18,465 nucleotides of DNA from a bacterium (lineage in GTDB: Bacteria; Patescibacteriota; Microgenomatia; Levybacterales; UBA12049): assembly GCA_021852095.1 (NCBI GenBank), contig JAJZOC010000011.1, positions 1 through 18,465 of the forward strand, in the 5' to 3' direction. Both the position numbers and the translations under genes were made by a program. A model generated the notes under the pieces. The model made no database searches. It saw only the letters and a program-made list of their open reading frames with translations, and had not been told where the DNA came from. Positions 7,097 through 13,977 of this stretch are shown here, piece after piece (position 1 is the first letter of the stretch; each line of letters begins with the position of its first letter).

Positions 7097-8305
7097 ATGG
7101 AAAATAGGACTATTGCTCATTGGTTAACTCGTGATGCGTTTTTACTCTCGCTCTCTGCCTTTTTTGCCGATTTAGGGTATCAGGCAGTTATGGCGTTATT
7201 TCCTCTATTTTTAGTTATACAGCTTCATCAATCGGTCTTTGTATACGGAATAGTAACAGGTATAAGTTTTGGTATTGGATCATTTTTTGCCTATCTTGGC
7301 GGTAAAGCAGGAGACAGGTTTAATAAGAAGAGAATAGTAATTATCGGTAACTTGTTTATTCCTCTTATGTCGCTTGCAGGATTGTATGTAAATGTCTGGT
7401 CCGCCGGTATTTTATTTATTCTTGGTTGGTGGGCTAGGTATTTTCGTACTCCTGCCAGACGGGCATTGCTTGTTGAAGTATCGCCTCCGGAACATCGTTC
7501 AAAGATATTTGGATTTATGCACGCTATGGACATAGGCGGAGGGATGCTCGCCGTGTTATACGCATTACTGTTTCTTTTTCTAAAAGTACCAATTAACAGG
7601 ATACTTTTTCTAACTGCTATTCCGCTTTTAATTTCAACCAGCGTTCTATTCTTTGTTACTCAGGAGAAAAAATATGCCACCGCGTCATCGATAAAAGATC
7701 AGCAAGTTAAGAGCAAAAAGAAACATGTTTTTTCAAATGGTACATTTATTGCTCTTCTTATTGCGGCAACACTTTATGGTTTTAGTTTCTATAATCTTGG
7801 GTTTCCGATTCTTACTGTTGCGAAGGAAGCAAAAAGTGCCATATACGGAGTATTAACTTATGCGGTTTATTTAGGAATATCTGCAATAAGCGGATATGTT
7901 ATTGGATCAATACGGTTAAAACCGCTCAAAGCTCTTTGGGAGTTTGGGTATTTGCCATCGGCGCTTGCCTCACTCGCTATTGGGTTAACCTATCTTTTTC
8001 ATCTCTCAATCCCAACTTATTATTTGGCTGTTGCTGTTTTAGGTGCGGGTATGGGTGCAGTTGAAACGTATGAACCAACGTTAACTTCGGTTCTTGTAAA
8101 CTCACAAAGTCTATCAACCGGTATGGGGTGGCTTAGCGTTTCACGGAGTATTGGTCAATTTCTTTCTAATATCATTATGGGTTTTCTATTTACATTCGGT
8201 GAGTTTAATTCTTATTTTTATGCTTTCGTTGCTTCACTGTTGGCAACGATTGTACTTTTTATGGCGCAGAGGAGATATAAATCAGAGCGCGTGCATATGT
8301 CCTAA
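7097..8305 (+). CDS. Major facilitator superfamily transporter
   Basis: A 402-residue protein with about twelve predicted membrane helices in two halves joined by a basic cytoplasmic loop near 195-212 (KDQQVKSKKKH). The MFS signature loop between helices 2 and 3 is clear: GGKAGDRFNKKRI at 68-80. The segment TPARRALLVEVSPPEHRSKIFG further on is typical of drug- or metabolite-type MFS carriers. The substrate cannot be told. The gene starts 23 bp after the ATPase stop and may share its promoter; a TATAAA at 7084-7089, 7 nt before the ATG, could give an additional leaderless transcript, but no -35 is seen. The second repeat copy starts 8 bp after its stop. ATPase and MFS thus form a two-gene transporter unit framed by the repeats. 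Confidence 0.88.
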   Translation: MENRTIAHWLTRDAFLLSLSAFFADLGYQAVMALFPLFLVIQLHQSVFVYGIVTGISFGIGSFFAYLGGKAGDRFNKKRIVIIGNLFIPLMSLAGLYVNVWSAGILFILGWWARYFRTPARRALLVEVSPPEHRSKIFGFMHAMDIGGGMLAVLYALLFLFLKVPINRILFLTAIPLLISTSVLFFVTQEKKYATASSIKDQQVKSKKKHVFSNGTFIALLIAATLYGFSFYNLGFPILTVAKEAKSAIYGVLTYAVYLGISAISGYVIGSIRLKPLKALWEFGYLPSALASLAIGLTYLFHLSIPTYYLAVAVLGAGMGAVETYEPTLTSVLVNSQSLSTGMGWLSVSRSIGQFLSNIIMGFLFTFGEFNSYFYAFVASLLATIVLFMAQRRYKSERVHMS

Positions 8306-8313
8306 AATTGTTG

Positions 8314-8560
8314 TATACCACTCCGCAATCATTTTGCAAAAATTATATACCTACGCCCCGTCGCTAACATAGCTATGGCGGCGTGCGACCGTAGCTTTCA
8401 AAATGACTATTAATCTGCTATAGTAGACTAATTATAACAAGAATGATTGCTTCGTTAGGTATTATGGCACTTCGCCTATTGGCTACGAGGCCATAAAGAC
8501 TTCGTAGCTGAAAGCGGAGAGTCTTTATACTTATTTGCATTTTGAAAGCAGAGGGGTATA
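8314..8560. repeat. Interleaved inverted-repeat element, copy 2 (247 bp)
   Basis: Same site order and orientation as copy 1. A (from 8314) is TATACCACTCCGC plus AATCATTTTG; B' holds AATGATTGC (8442-8450) and CGTTAGGTAT; C holds GCTTTCAAAATG (8393-8404); D' holds CATTTTGAAAGC (8538-8549) and ends GGTATA at 8555-8560. The A and B' arms differ from copy 1 but still pair with each other, as if both sides changed together. Copy 2 has extra DNA. In C, a hairpin (CTACG 8351-8355 with CGTAG 8390-8394, inside it GTCGC 8360-8364 with GCGAC 8385-8389). Between B' and D', a chain of further overlapping inverted repeats: 8462-8468/8490-8496, 8482-8488/8502-8508 and 8493-8501/8520-8528. Confidence 0.82.
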
Positions 8561-8564
8561 TAAT
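8535..8564 (+). promoter_or_regulatory. Promoter at the right end of repeat copy 2
   Basis: TTGCAT (8535-8540), an 18-bp spacer and TATAAT (8559-8564) run out of the D' site towards the isochorismatase-fold gene. The expected start near 8571 leaves a leader of about 8 nt before the ATG at 8579, with no Shine-Dalgarno. Confidence 0.55.
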
Positions 8565-8578
8565 TTTTACTGGACAAA

Positions 8579-9172
8579 ATGGATAAAACAAAAGTTATTA
8601 TTACTCTTAATCCTGAAACTACAGCATTAGTTCTTATTGATCTTCAGCAAGGAATTGCCGCTATGCCAACAGAACCGTTAACAGCAGACAAAGTCGTTAA
8701 AAACGCGCAAAGACTTACGGAAGCTTTTCATAAAGTTAAAGCCCAAGTTATTCTAGTTCGCGTTGCAGGTGCGCCAGACGGAAAAGATATGCTGCGTCCT
8801 GAGGCGGATGAACCGATCATGCGAAGAGGCGAGATGCCTAAAGATTGGGCAAATATAGTTTTACAGCTCACGCCGAAAGAAAATGATCTTTTAATTACCA
8901 AACGCCAATGGGGCGCATTTTATGGCACAGAGCTTGATTTGGAGCTTAGAAGACGGAAAATTACAACGTTGGTTTTGGGTGGAATAGCAACTAATTTTGG
9001 TGTTGAATCAACAGCAAGGGATGCATACGAAAGGGGATATAATTTAATTTTTGCCTCCGATGCAATGGCCGCCCGAACGTCAGCGGATCATGACTTTGCC
9101 CTTACTCGAATTTTTCCTAGAATAGGCAGGATACGTCAAACAGAAGAAATTATTAAAGCACTGCATGAATAA
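8579..9172 (+). CDS. Isochorismatase-fold hydrolase of the YecD-like type lacking the catalytic Cys
   Basis: A 197-residue soluble protein covering the whole isochorismatase-like hydrolase fold. It keeps Asp21 (ALVLIDLQQGI) and Lys108 (LITKRQWGAF) of the triad. The nucleophile region reads GGIATNFGVESTARDAYERG, where the usual Cys is Gly141. The same Cys-to-Gly pattern (TNIGVESTAR) occurs in E. coli YecD, so this looks like a true subfamily and not decay. Cysteine-dependent nicotinamidase or carbamoylase chemistry is therefore unlikely; a PhzD-like, Cys-independent hydrolysis is possible. Substrate unknown. It stands alone, directly downstream of repeat copy 2, whose right end appears to carry its promoter. 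Confidence 0.87.
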   Translation: MDKTKVIITLNPETTALVLIDLQQGIAAMPTEPLTADKVVKNAQRLTEAFHKVKAQVILVRVAGAPDGKDMLRPEADEPIMRRGEMPKDWANIVLQLTPKENDLLITKRQWGAFYGTELDLELRRRKITTLVLGGIATNFGVESTARDAYERGYNLIFASDAMAARTSADHDFALTRIFPRIGRIRQTEEIIKALHE

Positions 9173-9262
9173 ATATTTCTGATTTCGACCTCGATAATCT
9201 AATCATTTGATGTGTGACCTCACCGCACTTTCTTTTGAACCGCTACTCATCATCTGGTTGAT

Positions 9263-9334
9263 CAACTTAATGGACAAATATCATAAAACTAGGAGCAATT
9301 AATTAAGTTGGATATTGACATCTTTGGTTAAGTT
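9263..9334. promoter_or_regulatory. Candidate operator: three TTAAGTT sites around the toxin-antitoxin promoter
   Basis: The heptamer TTAAGTT occurs at 9303-9309 and 9328-9334 on the plus strand and as AACTTAA at 9264-9270. The first and second form a 9-bp inverted repeat (9263-9271/9302-9310), and the third lies in the spacer between the -35 and -10 boxes. Antitoxins with a DNA-binding domain usually repress their own promoter, so these are likely binding sites. This is inferred from position alone. Confidence 0.45.
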
Positions 9335-9343
9335 TAGTATAAT
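9315..9343 (+). promoter_or_regulatory. Perfect consensus, apparently leaderless promoter of the toxin-antitoxin operon
   Basis: TTGACA (9315-9320), exactly 17 bp, then TATAAT (9338-9343), with 6 nt to the ATG at 9350. Both hexamers match the sigma-70 consensus fully. Transcription should begin at about the A of the start codon. Confidence 0.85.
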
Positions 9344-9349
9344 TTAGAC

Positions 9350-9616
9350 ATGAACAGCACTACAATTACTGCAAAAGCATATACCCCCGAACAGGTTGCT
9401 GAAATACTTCAGCTCTCTAAGAATACCATATACGATTTAATTTCTCGTGGAGAAATTGTTGCTAAAAAAATTGGTAAAGTATATCGAATTCCCGCAAGTT
9501 CTATATCCTTTGTTTTTACAGGACTTGATTATGATTTGTATAAAGCAGAAAAAGAAGACTTAAAAGAATTGTCTCGTATTCAAGAAGAAATTGGAAAAAT
9601 TAGAGTTCAATTATAA
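9350..9616 (+). CDS. Antitoxin-like protein with excisionase-type helix-turn-helix
   Basis: An 88-residue protein. Residues about 11-52 form a MerR/excisionase-type winged HTH (YTPEQVAEILQLSKNTIYDLISRGEIVAKKIGKVYRIP), the pattern of the HTH_17 family. The remaining 35 residues (EKEDLKELSRIQEEIGKIRV) look like a charged helix that could contact the toxin. The next gene, a PIN-domain protein, starts 2 bp after the stop, which is the usual antitoxin-first layout of a type II toxin-antitoxin pair. Such antitoxins bind their own promoter; repeated TTAAGTT sites sit around a perfect consensus promoter upstream. An excisionase role is less likely because no integrase is seen. Confidence 0.8.
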   Translation: MNSTTITAKAYTPEQVAEILQLSKNTIYDLISRGEIVAKKIGKVYRIPASSISFVFTGLDYDLYKAEKEDLKELSRIQEEIGKIRVQL

Positions 9617-9618
9617 CT

Positions 9619-10044
9619 ATGCCTCTGAAAGTGTTCGTAGATTCAGACGTTATTATCTCTTCTCTCATTTCATCTATAGGCGCAGCTTTTTTATTACTTA
9701 ATCAAACAGATGGATTGGAACTCTATATTTCCAATATTTCTCTAAAGGAACTAGGAATAGTGGTAGAACGATTAGGACTTAGTGAAAAAGAGTTGAATAA
9801 TCTTATTAAAAAACATTTTTCGATAGTACAACTTAAAGATCCAATAACTACAATAAAATCAAAATTTACAGAATATGTTTTAGACATTGACGATGCGCAT
9901 ATCGTTGCTGGTGCCCAAGAAGCAAATGCACAATTTCTTATATCCTACAATACCAAACATTTTAAAGCAGATAAATTAAAAGAAAAATTTAACATTATCT
10001 TAACTACCCCAGCAAACCTTCTTCAATATTTACGCAGTATATAA
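9619..10044 (+). CDS. PIN-domain ribonuclease, probable toxin of a type II toxin-antitoxin pair
   Basis: A 141-residue protein spanning a whole PIN domain. Acidic metal-binding residues are in the expected places: Asp8 (with Asp10) in VFVDSDVIISS, Glu44 in ISLKELG, and Asp91/Asp92 in LDIDDAHIVAGAQE. The closing segment LISYNTKHFKA matches the last core strand, with Asn111 at the position that in some PIN families is the fourth acid. PIN toxins cleave RNA, often tRNA or mRNA, in a Mg2+-dependent way; the target here is unknown. It is translated 2 bp after the HTH antitoxin gene with no Shine-Dalgarno, so coupling is likely. Confidence 0.82.
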   Translation: MPLKVFVDSDVIISSLISSIGAAFLLLNQTDGLELYISNISLKELGIVVERLGLSEKELNNLIKKHFSIVQLKDPITTIKSKFTEYVLDIDDAHIVAGAQEANAQFLISYNTKHFKADKLKEKFNIILTTPANLLQYLRSI

Positions 10045-10279
10045 AAAGTCAGAGTGACCGGTACCCCGTATAATAGACAATAAGTCTCTACATAATTCAT
10101 ACTGAAAAGAAGAAACGAATATACCCGATAGAAGTAGATCTGAGGTTGGTATTCAGTTATGGATAACGTAGAATACTATTTAAAGTTAAAGCACTTGGAA
10201 GAATTGATCTTTGGAACCCCTAAATTGGAGGACTGTATCGCTCTAAACGAGCTATTTAAGAGGGATCGCTCCCAGTTTG
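10045..10279. other. Intergenic stretch between the toxin gene and tRNA-Glu, with one doubtful small ORF
   Basis: A plus-strand ATG at 10159 opens a 52-codon frame ending at 10317, inside the antisense of the tRNA. Residues 1-40 (MDNVEYYLKLKHLEELIFGT and onward) look protein-like, but the end (GFEPRLPG) is the familiar false translation of a tRNA. There is no Shine-Dalgarno or near -10. A TATAAT at 10069-10074 has no good -35. No terminator is clear. The stretch may be the decayed remains of a gene. Confidence 0.35.
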
Positions 10280-10352
10280 TGACCCCACGGGGATTTGAAC
10301 CCCGGTTGCCAGGATGAGAACCTGGCGTCCTAGGCCTCTAGACGATGGGGTC
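10280..10352 (-). tRNA. tRNA-Glu, anticodon CTC
   Basis: The reverse complement folds into a full cloverleaf of 73 nt. The acceptor stem pairs GACCCCA with TGGGGTC, followed by discriminator A. The D arm contains TAGAGGCCTA. The anticodon stem CCAGG/CCTGG closes the loop TTCTCAT, giving anticodon CTC (reads GAG). The T arm is CGGGG-TTCAAAT-CCCCG. The sequence closely resembles bacterial tRNA-Glu. The 3' CCA is not encoded (CAA follows the discriminator) and must be added by a nucleotidyltransferase. Confidence 0.95.
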
Positions 10353-10363
10353 TTGATATCTCT

Positions 10364-10392
10364 ATTATACTGCTTTATTTGTCAATTATAAA
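10364..10392 (-). promoter_or_regulatory. Promoter of tRNA-Glu
   Basis: On the minus strand a perfect TATAAT (plus-strand 10364-10369) is preceded after 17 bp by TTTATA (10387-10392, 4 of 6 to TTGACA). The expected start lies about 5 nt before the mature tRNA 5' end. Confidence 0.6.
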
Positions 10393-10421
10393 ATATGTTA
10401 TTTGTGATATATTATTTGCGT

Positions 10422-10450
10422 TTGTTAAGATATGAAATTTCTAGTATAAT
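10422..10450 (+). promoter_or_regulatory. Leaderless-type promoter of the glycan operon
   Basis: TTGTTA (10422-10427), 17 bp, then TATAAT (10445-10450), with 6 nt to the GTG start at 10457. It has the same geometry as the promoter of the toxin-antitoxin operon. It is the only clear promoter found ahead of the long plus-strand operon. Confidence 0.7.
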
Positions 10451-10456
10451 TTTCGT

Positions 10457-11212
10457 GTGAATAAGATCTATTTGTCTGTTGTTATACCTTCTTATGATGA
10501 AATGGCTAATCTCCAAAAAGGCGTTCTGAAAGAAATTGCTCACTTTCTCAGTAAAAAAAGCTACAAATACGAAATTATTATAGTGGATGATGGTTCAACA
10601 GATGGAAGTAAGGAATTCACTAAACATTTTATAGATGATAATCCCGTGTTTAGGCTTATTGAAAGTTCGCATCTTGGAAAAGCTGGAGCGGTAACTAAAG
10701 GTATGCTTTCAGCAAAAGGAGAATATATATTATTTGCGGATATGGATCAGGCAACGCCAATAGAAGAGTTAGACAATCTTCTTCCGTATTTTAATAAGGG
10801 ATACGATATTGTTATCGGTTCGAGACAATCTAAAAGAAGAGGAGCGCCTTGGACAAGATTAATAATGGCAAAGAGTATGATTATTCTAAGAAGTTTAATA
10901 GTAGGACTGAATAACGTATCCGATACTCAATGCGGTTTTAAAGTTTTTAGACACAACACTGCAGAATTAATTTTTACAAAGATTAACAATTTACATCATG
11001 GATTCGCAAAAGTCAGCGGGTCCAATGTTTCCGCGGGTTTTGATGTAGAACTTCTCTATATGGCACAAAAAATGGGATATAAAATTAAGGAAGTTTATGT
11101 TGATTGGCGGTATGTAGAAACTAGAAGAGTAAGTCCATTAAAGGATTCCATAGAAGGGTTAATGGGTTTATTCAAGATAAAGCTTAATAGCTTAAAGGGT
11201 CTATATGATTAA
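10457..11212 (+). CDS. GT2 polyprenyl-phosphate glycosyltransferase (DPM1-like)
   Basis: A 251-residue GT-A fold enzyme without membrane helices, the short form of dolichol/polyprenyl-phosphate mannose synthase. It shows VIPSYDE near 9-15, nucleotide-binding DDGSTDGS at 44-51, the metal-binding FADMDQATP around Asp95 and Asp97, and GSR at 121-123, followed by QCGFKVF and SAGFDVELL blocks typical of DPM1-like enzymes. It should move a sugar from a nucleotide donor to polyprenyl phosphate on the cytoplasmic face, making a donor for the GT-C enzymes downstream. The start is GTG at 10457, chosen because a -10 lies 6 nt upstream. It overlaps the next gene by 8 bp. The sugar transferred cannot be told. 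Confidence 0.9.
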   Translation: MNKIYLSVVIPSYDEMANLQKGVLKEIAHFLSKKSYKYEIIIVDDGSTDGSKEFTKHFIDDNPVFRLIESSHLGKAGAVTKGMLSAKGEYILFADMDQATPIEELDNLLPYFNKGYDIVIGSRQSKRRGAPWTRLIMAKSMIILRSLIVGLNNVSDTQCGFKVFRHNTAELIFTKINNLHHGFAKVSGSNVSAGFDVELLYMAQKMGYKIKEVYVDWRYVETRRVSPLKDSIEGLMGLFKIKLNSLKGLYD

Positions 11213-12416
11213 TCGGATAATGGAAATTAAAAATAGGATATCTGGTTTTAAATTACTGGTTGGTTCATACTCACTTGTCATTATCGGTTTATTTATTTAT
11301 TCTTTTACTCAAGTTGATTTGGATTTAACCCTGAGCCGTTGGTCTGTCTGGCAGGTTGCGGAAAAGTTTTTTCAGCACATAGGTTATTTTAACAGACCCT
11401 TGTCTACGGCATTCTATATTATTATTCTCGTACTGCTGTGTTTATTTTATATATTATTCTTATATTATGCCGCTTCGAAAAAGCTTACGAAGCGGGGGGT
11501 TTGGACTCTTGTTATTTTTATGACAATTGTTTTAGCCTTTTCTTATAATGCTTTTTCCTATGATTTATTTAATTATATCTTTGATGCGAGAATTATAACG
11601 CATTATCATCAAAACCCATATTTTCATAAGGCTCTTGATTATCCGGGCGATCCTATGTTGTCATTTATGCACTGGACTCATAGGACTTATCCGTACGGTC
11701 CTTTTTGGCTTTTCTTAACGGTTCCTCTTTCATTTTTGGGTTTTGGTTTTTTTCTTCCTACTTTTTTTCTTTTTAAATTCCTTATGGCGGCAAGTTTCCT
11801 CTTGTCAAACTTTCTTATAGAGAAAATATCCGAAAAAGCAAAAACTGCAGATTCTTTATTCGCGCTTGTATTTTTTGCTTTTAATCCGTTAGTTATAATT
11901 GAGTCGCTGGTATCTGCCCATAACGATATTGTTATGATGTCTTTTGCACTTTTATCAATTTATTTGCTGTTGCAATCTAAGCGGGTTTTTTCTTTTTTAT
12001 CGCTTTTTTTATCTATTGCCTTAAAGTTTGCTACGGCTTTTATTTTGCCAATTTATATTCTGGCTATAATTTCAGGACGGAGAGGAAAAAGTTTTTGGAA
12101 TATATGTTTTATTGCTATGTCTATTTTAATGTCTATGGCAGTCGTTGTTGCTTCGGAAAGAACTAATTTTCAACCCTGGTATTTATTGTACGTTTTTCCA
12201 TTTATATCGCTTATTTCCAATTCGTATTTTATTATTATCTTTTCCGTTACAGCCTCTTTTGTTTTCCTTTTAGAATACGTGCCTTTCTTGTATCTGGGGA
12301 ATTGGAATCCTCCGGTGCCATCCATTCTTTTATCATTGACATATATAGGTGTTGGAATGTCTGTTCTATTTACTTTTATTTGGTTTATAATTAAGATAAA
12401 ATTAAAAAAGGAATGA
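11205..12416 (+). CDS. GT-C membrane glycosyltransferase (polyprenyl-phosphate-sugar dependent)
   Basis: A 403-residue multi-helix membrane protein (about ten helices). The first large outer loop carries YDLFNYIFDAR at 119-129, with Asp120 and Asp127 at the place where GT-C enzymes keep their catalytic acid, followed by the conserved-looking YPYGPFWL segment. This suggests a mannosyltransferase-like enzyme using a lipid-linked sugar on the outer face. I cannot assign it to a particular GT family with confidence; GT87-like or another bacterial GT-C group are options. It overlaps the GT2 gene by 8 bp and the next GT by 4 bp (ATGA), so the three are translationally linked. Confidence 0.75.
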   Translation: MINRIMEIKNRISGFKLLVGSYSLVIIGLFIYSFTQVDLDLTLSRWSVWQVAEKFFQHIGYFNRPLSTAFYIIILVLLCLFYILFLYYAASKKLTKRGVWTLVIFMTIVLAFSYNAFSYDLFNYIFDARIITHYHQNPYFHKALDYPGDPMLSFMHWTHRTYPYGPFWLFLTVPLSFLGFGFFLPTFFLFKFLMAASFLLSNFLIEKISEKAKTADSLFALVFFAFNPLVIIESLVSAHNDIVMMSFALLSIYLLLQSKRVFSFLSLFLSIALKFATAFILPIYILAIISGRRGKSFWNICFIAMSILMSMAVVVASERTNFQPWYLLYVFPFISLISNSYFIIIFSVTASFVFLLEYVPFLYLGNWNPPVPSILLSLTYIGVGMSVLFTFIWFIIKIKLKKE

Positions 12417-13963
12417 AATATTTTAAAAAATACAAAATTGAATTACTGGCTTTCATACTTTTATCTGTATTCTACTTTTTCCTGCGTCTATATCGTCTTT
12501 CGTATCTGCCTATTTTTACGGATGAGGCAATTTATATGCGTTGGAGTCAGATAGCCCTTCATGATTCCAGCTGGCGTTTTATCTCCTTGACGGATGGTAA
12601 ACAGCCTCTTTTTATTTGGCTAACTATGATTTACATGAGATTTATAAAAGATCCTCTTTTAGCAGGCAGGCTTGTTTCGGTCTCCTCGGGTTTTTTTACA
12701 ATGATCGGGATGTTTTTTCTGACATATGAACTCTTTAAAAATAAAAAAATAGCTTTTATTTGTTGTCTTTTATACATCTTTTATCCTTTTGCTCAGGTTT
12801 ATGATCGGATGGCCTTAATGGATGGTATGGTTGGAACATTTGCCGTTTGGATCCTTTATTTTTCTATATTGCTTATTAGAAATCTTCGGCTTGATATTGC
12901 TTATACTTTGGGTTTTGTCATGGGTGCCGGTATACTCACTAAATCGGATAATTTTCTAAGCATTTATCTTTTGCCCTTAACATTAATCTTTTTTCCTCTT
13001 AAGAAAAGACCGCGCCTGGTCTATTTTTTTAAATGGGCGGGTTTGGTTCTTTTTGCTGTTATAATTTCTCAGGTTTTTTACGCGGTATTAAGATTATCTC
13101 CTTTTTACGGAGTAATTTCCGAAAAGAATAATAATTTTGTTTACCCTTTATATAAATGGCTTGATCACCCTTTCACGTTTTTTATTGGTAATTTTAAGGG
13201 TATGACAGAATGGCTTTTTGAGTATTTAAAATTGCCATATATTATTCTAATATTGGGTTCATTATTTTCTTTGCTTAAACAGCCAAAGGAAAAAATCTTA
13301 TTATTTTTGTATTTCATAGCGCCTTTTACCGCTCTTGCCCTTTTCGGGCGAATACTTTTTCCAAGATTTATATATTTTATGAGTTTGTTTCTTATTCCTC
13401 TTGCCGCTTGGTTTCTGTTTTATCTGGCAGAATTTATTAATAAAAGGTTTAATTTCGCTACAAAGACAAAAACAAATGCTTTACTGGCGGTTGTAATTAT
13501 AATTTTTGTTGTGTATCCCGCTTTTGTTTCTTTTCAATTTGCCAAAGATCCAATTACAGCTCCTATTGCTCATGCAGATAGTAATCAATATGTTAATAAC
13601 TGGACTGCCGGATGGGGGGTTAGGGAAAGTATTGCTTTTTTTGCAAAACAAGCAAAAAACCGTAAAATATTTATTGCGACAGAAGGAACTTTTGGTCTTC
13701 TTCCTGAATCATTTGAGCTTTATCTTGTAAATAATCCCAATGTAACAATAAAAGGTATATGGCCGATAAAAGACACGGTTCCCCAAGAGGTCGTAAACGC
13801 AAGTAAAAAGATGGAAACTTATTTCGTTTTTTACCAACCATGTTCCTCGTGCAAATATCCAGGAACAGCTCCTATTTCGTGGAGAAACCTACAGTTAATA
13901 TATAGATATCAGCTCAATCCTCTTAAAAAGAGTTATTTCTCAATTTATAAAGTTAATCTGTAA
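12413..13963 (+). CDS. GT39/PMT-like membrane glycosyltransferase
   Basis: A 516-residue protein with an N-terminal membrane part of roughly ten or more helices and a C-terminal soluble portion from about 385. The first outer loop has FTDEAIYMRWSQIA with Asp37-Glu38, the acid pair of GT39/ArnT-type enzymes, and a second loop has VYDRMALMDGMVG with Asp131 and Asp137, also typical of the PMT_2 group. These enzymes transfer a sugar from polyprenyl phosphate to protein, lipid or glycan outside the membrane. The C-terminal part contains a CSSC motif (YQPCSSCKYPG). It starts in an ATGA overlap with the previous gene and ends 14 bp before the truncated GT39 fragment. Confidence 0.85.
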   Translation: MKYFKKYKIELLAFILLSVFYFFLRLYRLSYLPIFTDEAIYMRWSQIALHDSSWRFISLTDGKQPLFIWLTMIYMRFIKDPLLAGRLVSVSSGFFTMIGMFFLTYELFKNKKIAFICCLLYIFYPFAQVYDRMALMDGMVGTFAVWILYFSILLIRNLRLDIAYTLGFVMGAGILTKSDNFLSIYLLPLTLIFFPLKKRPRLVYFFKWAGLVLFAVIISQVFYAVLRLSPFYGVISEKNNNFVYPLYKWLDHPFTFFIGNFKGMTEWLFEYLKLPYIILILGSLFSLLKQPKEKILLFLYFIAPFTALALFGRILFPRFIYFMSLFLIPLAAWFLFYLAEFINKRFNFATKTKTNALLAVVIIIFVVYPAFVSFQFAKDPITAPIAHADSNQYVNNWTAGWGVRESIAFFAKQAKNRKIFIATEGTFGLLPESFELYLVNNPNVTIKGIWPIKDTVPQEVVNASKKMETYFVFYQPCSSCKYPGTAPISWRNLQLIYRYQLNPLKKSYFSIYKVNL

Positions 13964-13977
13964 GAGAAAAATTATAT

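Larger units (their letters stand above)
9173..9349. other. Intergenic stretch upstream of the toxin-antitoxin pair
   Basis: No plausible gene is seen. The left half (9173-9255) has no recognisable structure. The right half carries CAACTTAAT at 9263-9271 and its inverted copy ATTAAGTTG at 9302-9310, a third TTAAGTT at 9328-9334, and the promoter of the next gene. There is no clear terminator for the upstream hydrolase gene. Confidence 0.6.

Noticed and set aside
10045..10140. CRISPR array or short tandem repeats in intergenic regions
   Set aside because: No regularly spaced direct repeats occur anywhere in the window; the only repeated DNA is the pair of interleaved inverted-repeat elements and the three TTAAGTT sites.
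10159..10317. A 52-codon plus-strand ORF running into the tRNA-Glu region
   Set aside because: Its last residues (GFEPRLPG) are the well-known false translation across a tRNA, and it has no Shine-Dalgarno or -10 near the ATG. The first 40 codons look somewhat protein-like, so it is mentioned under the intergenic entry but not called a gene.
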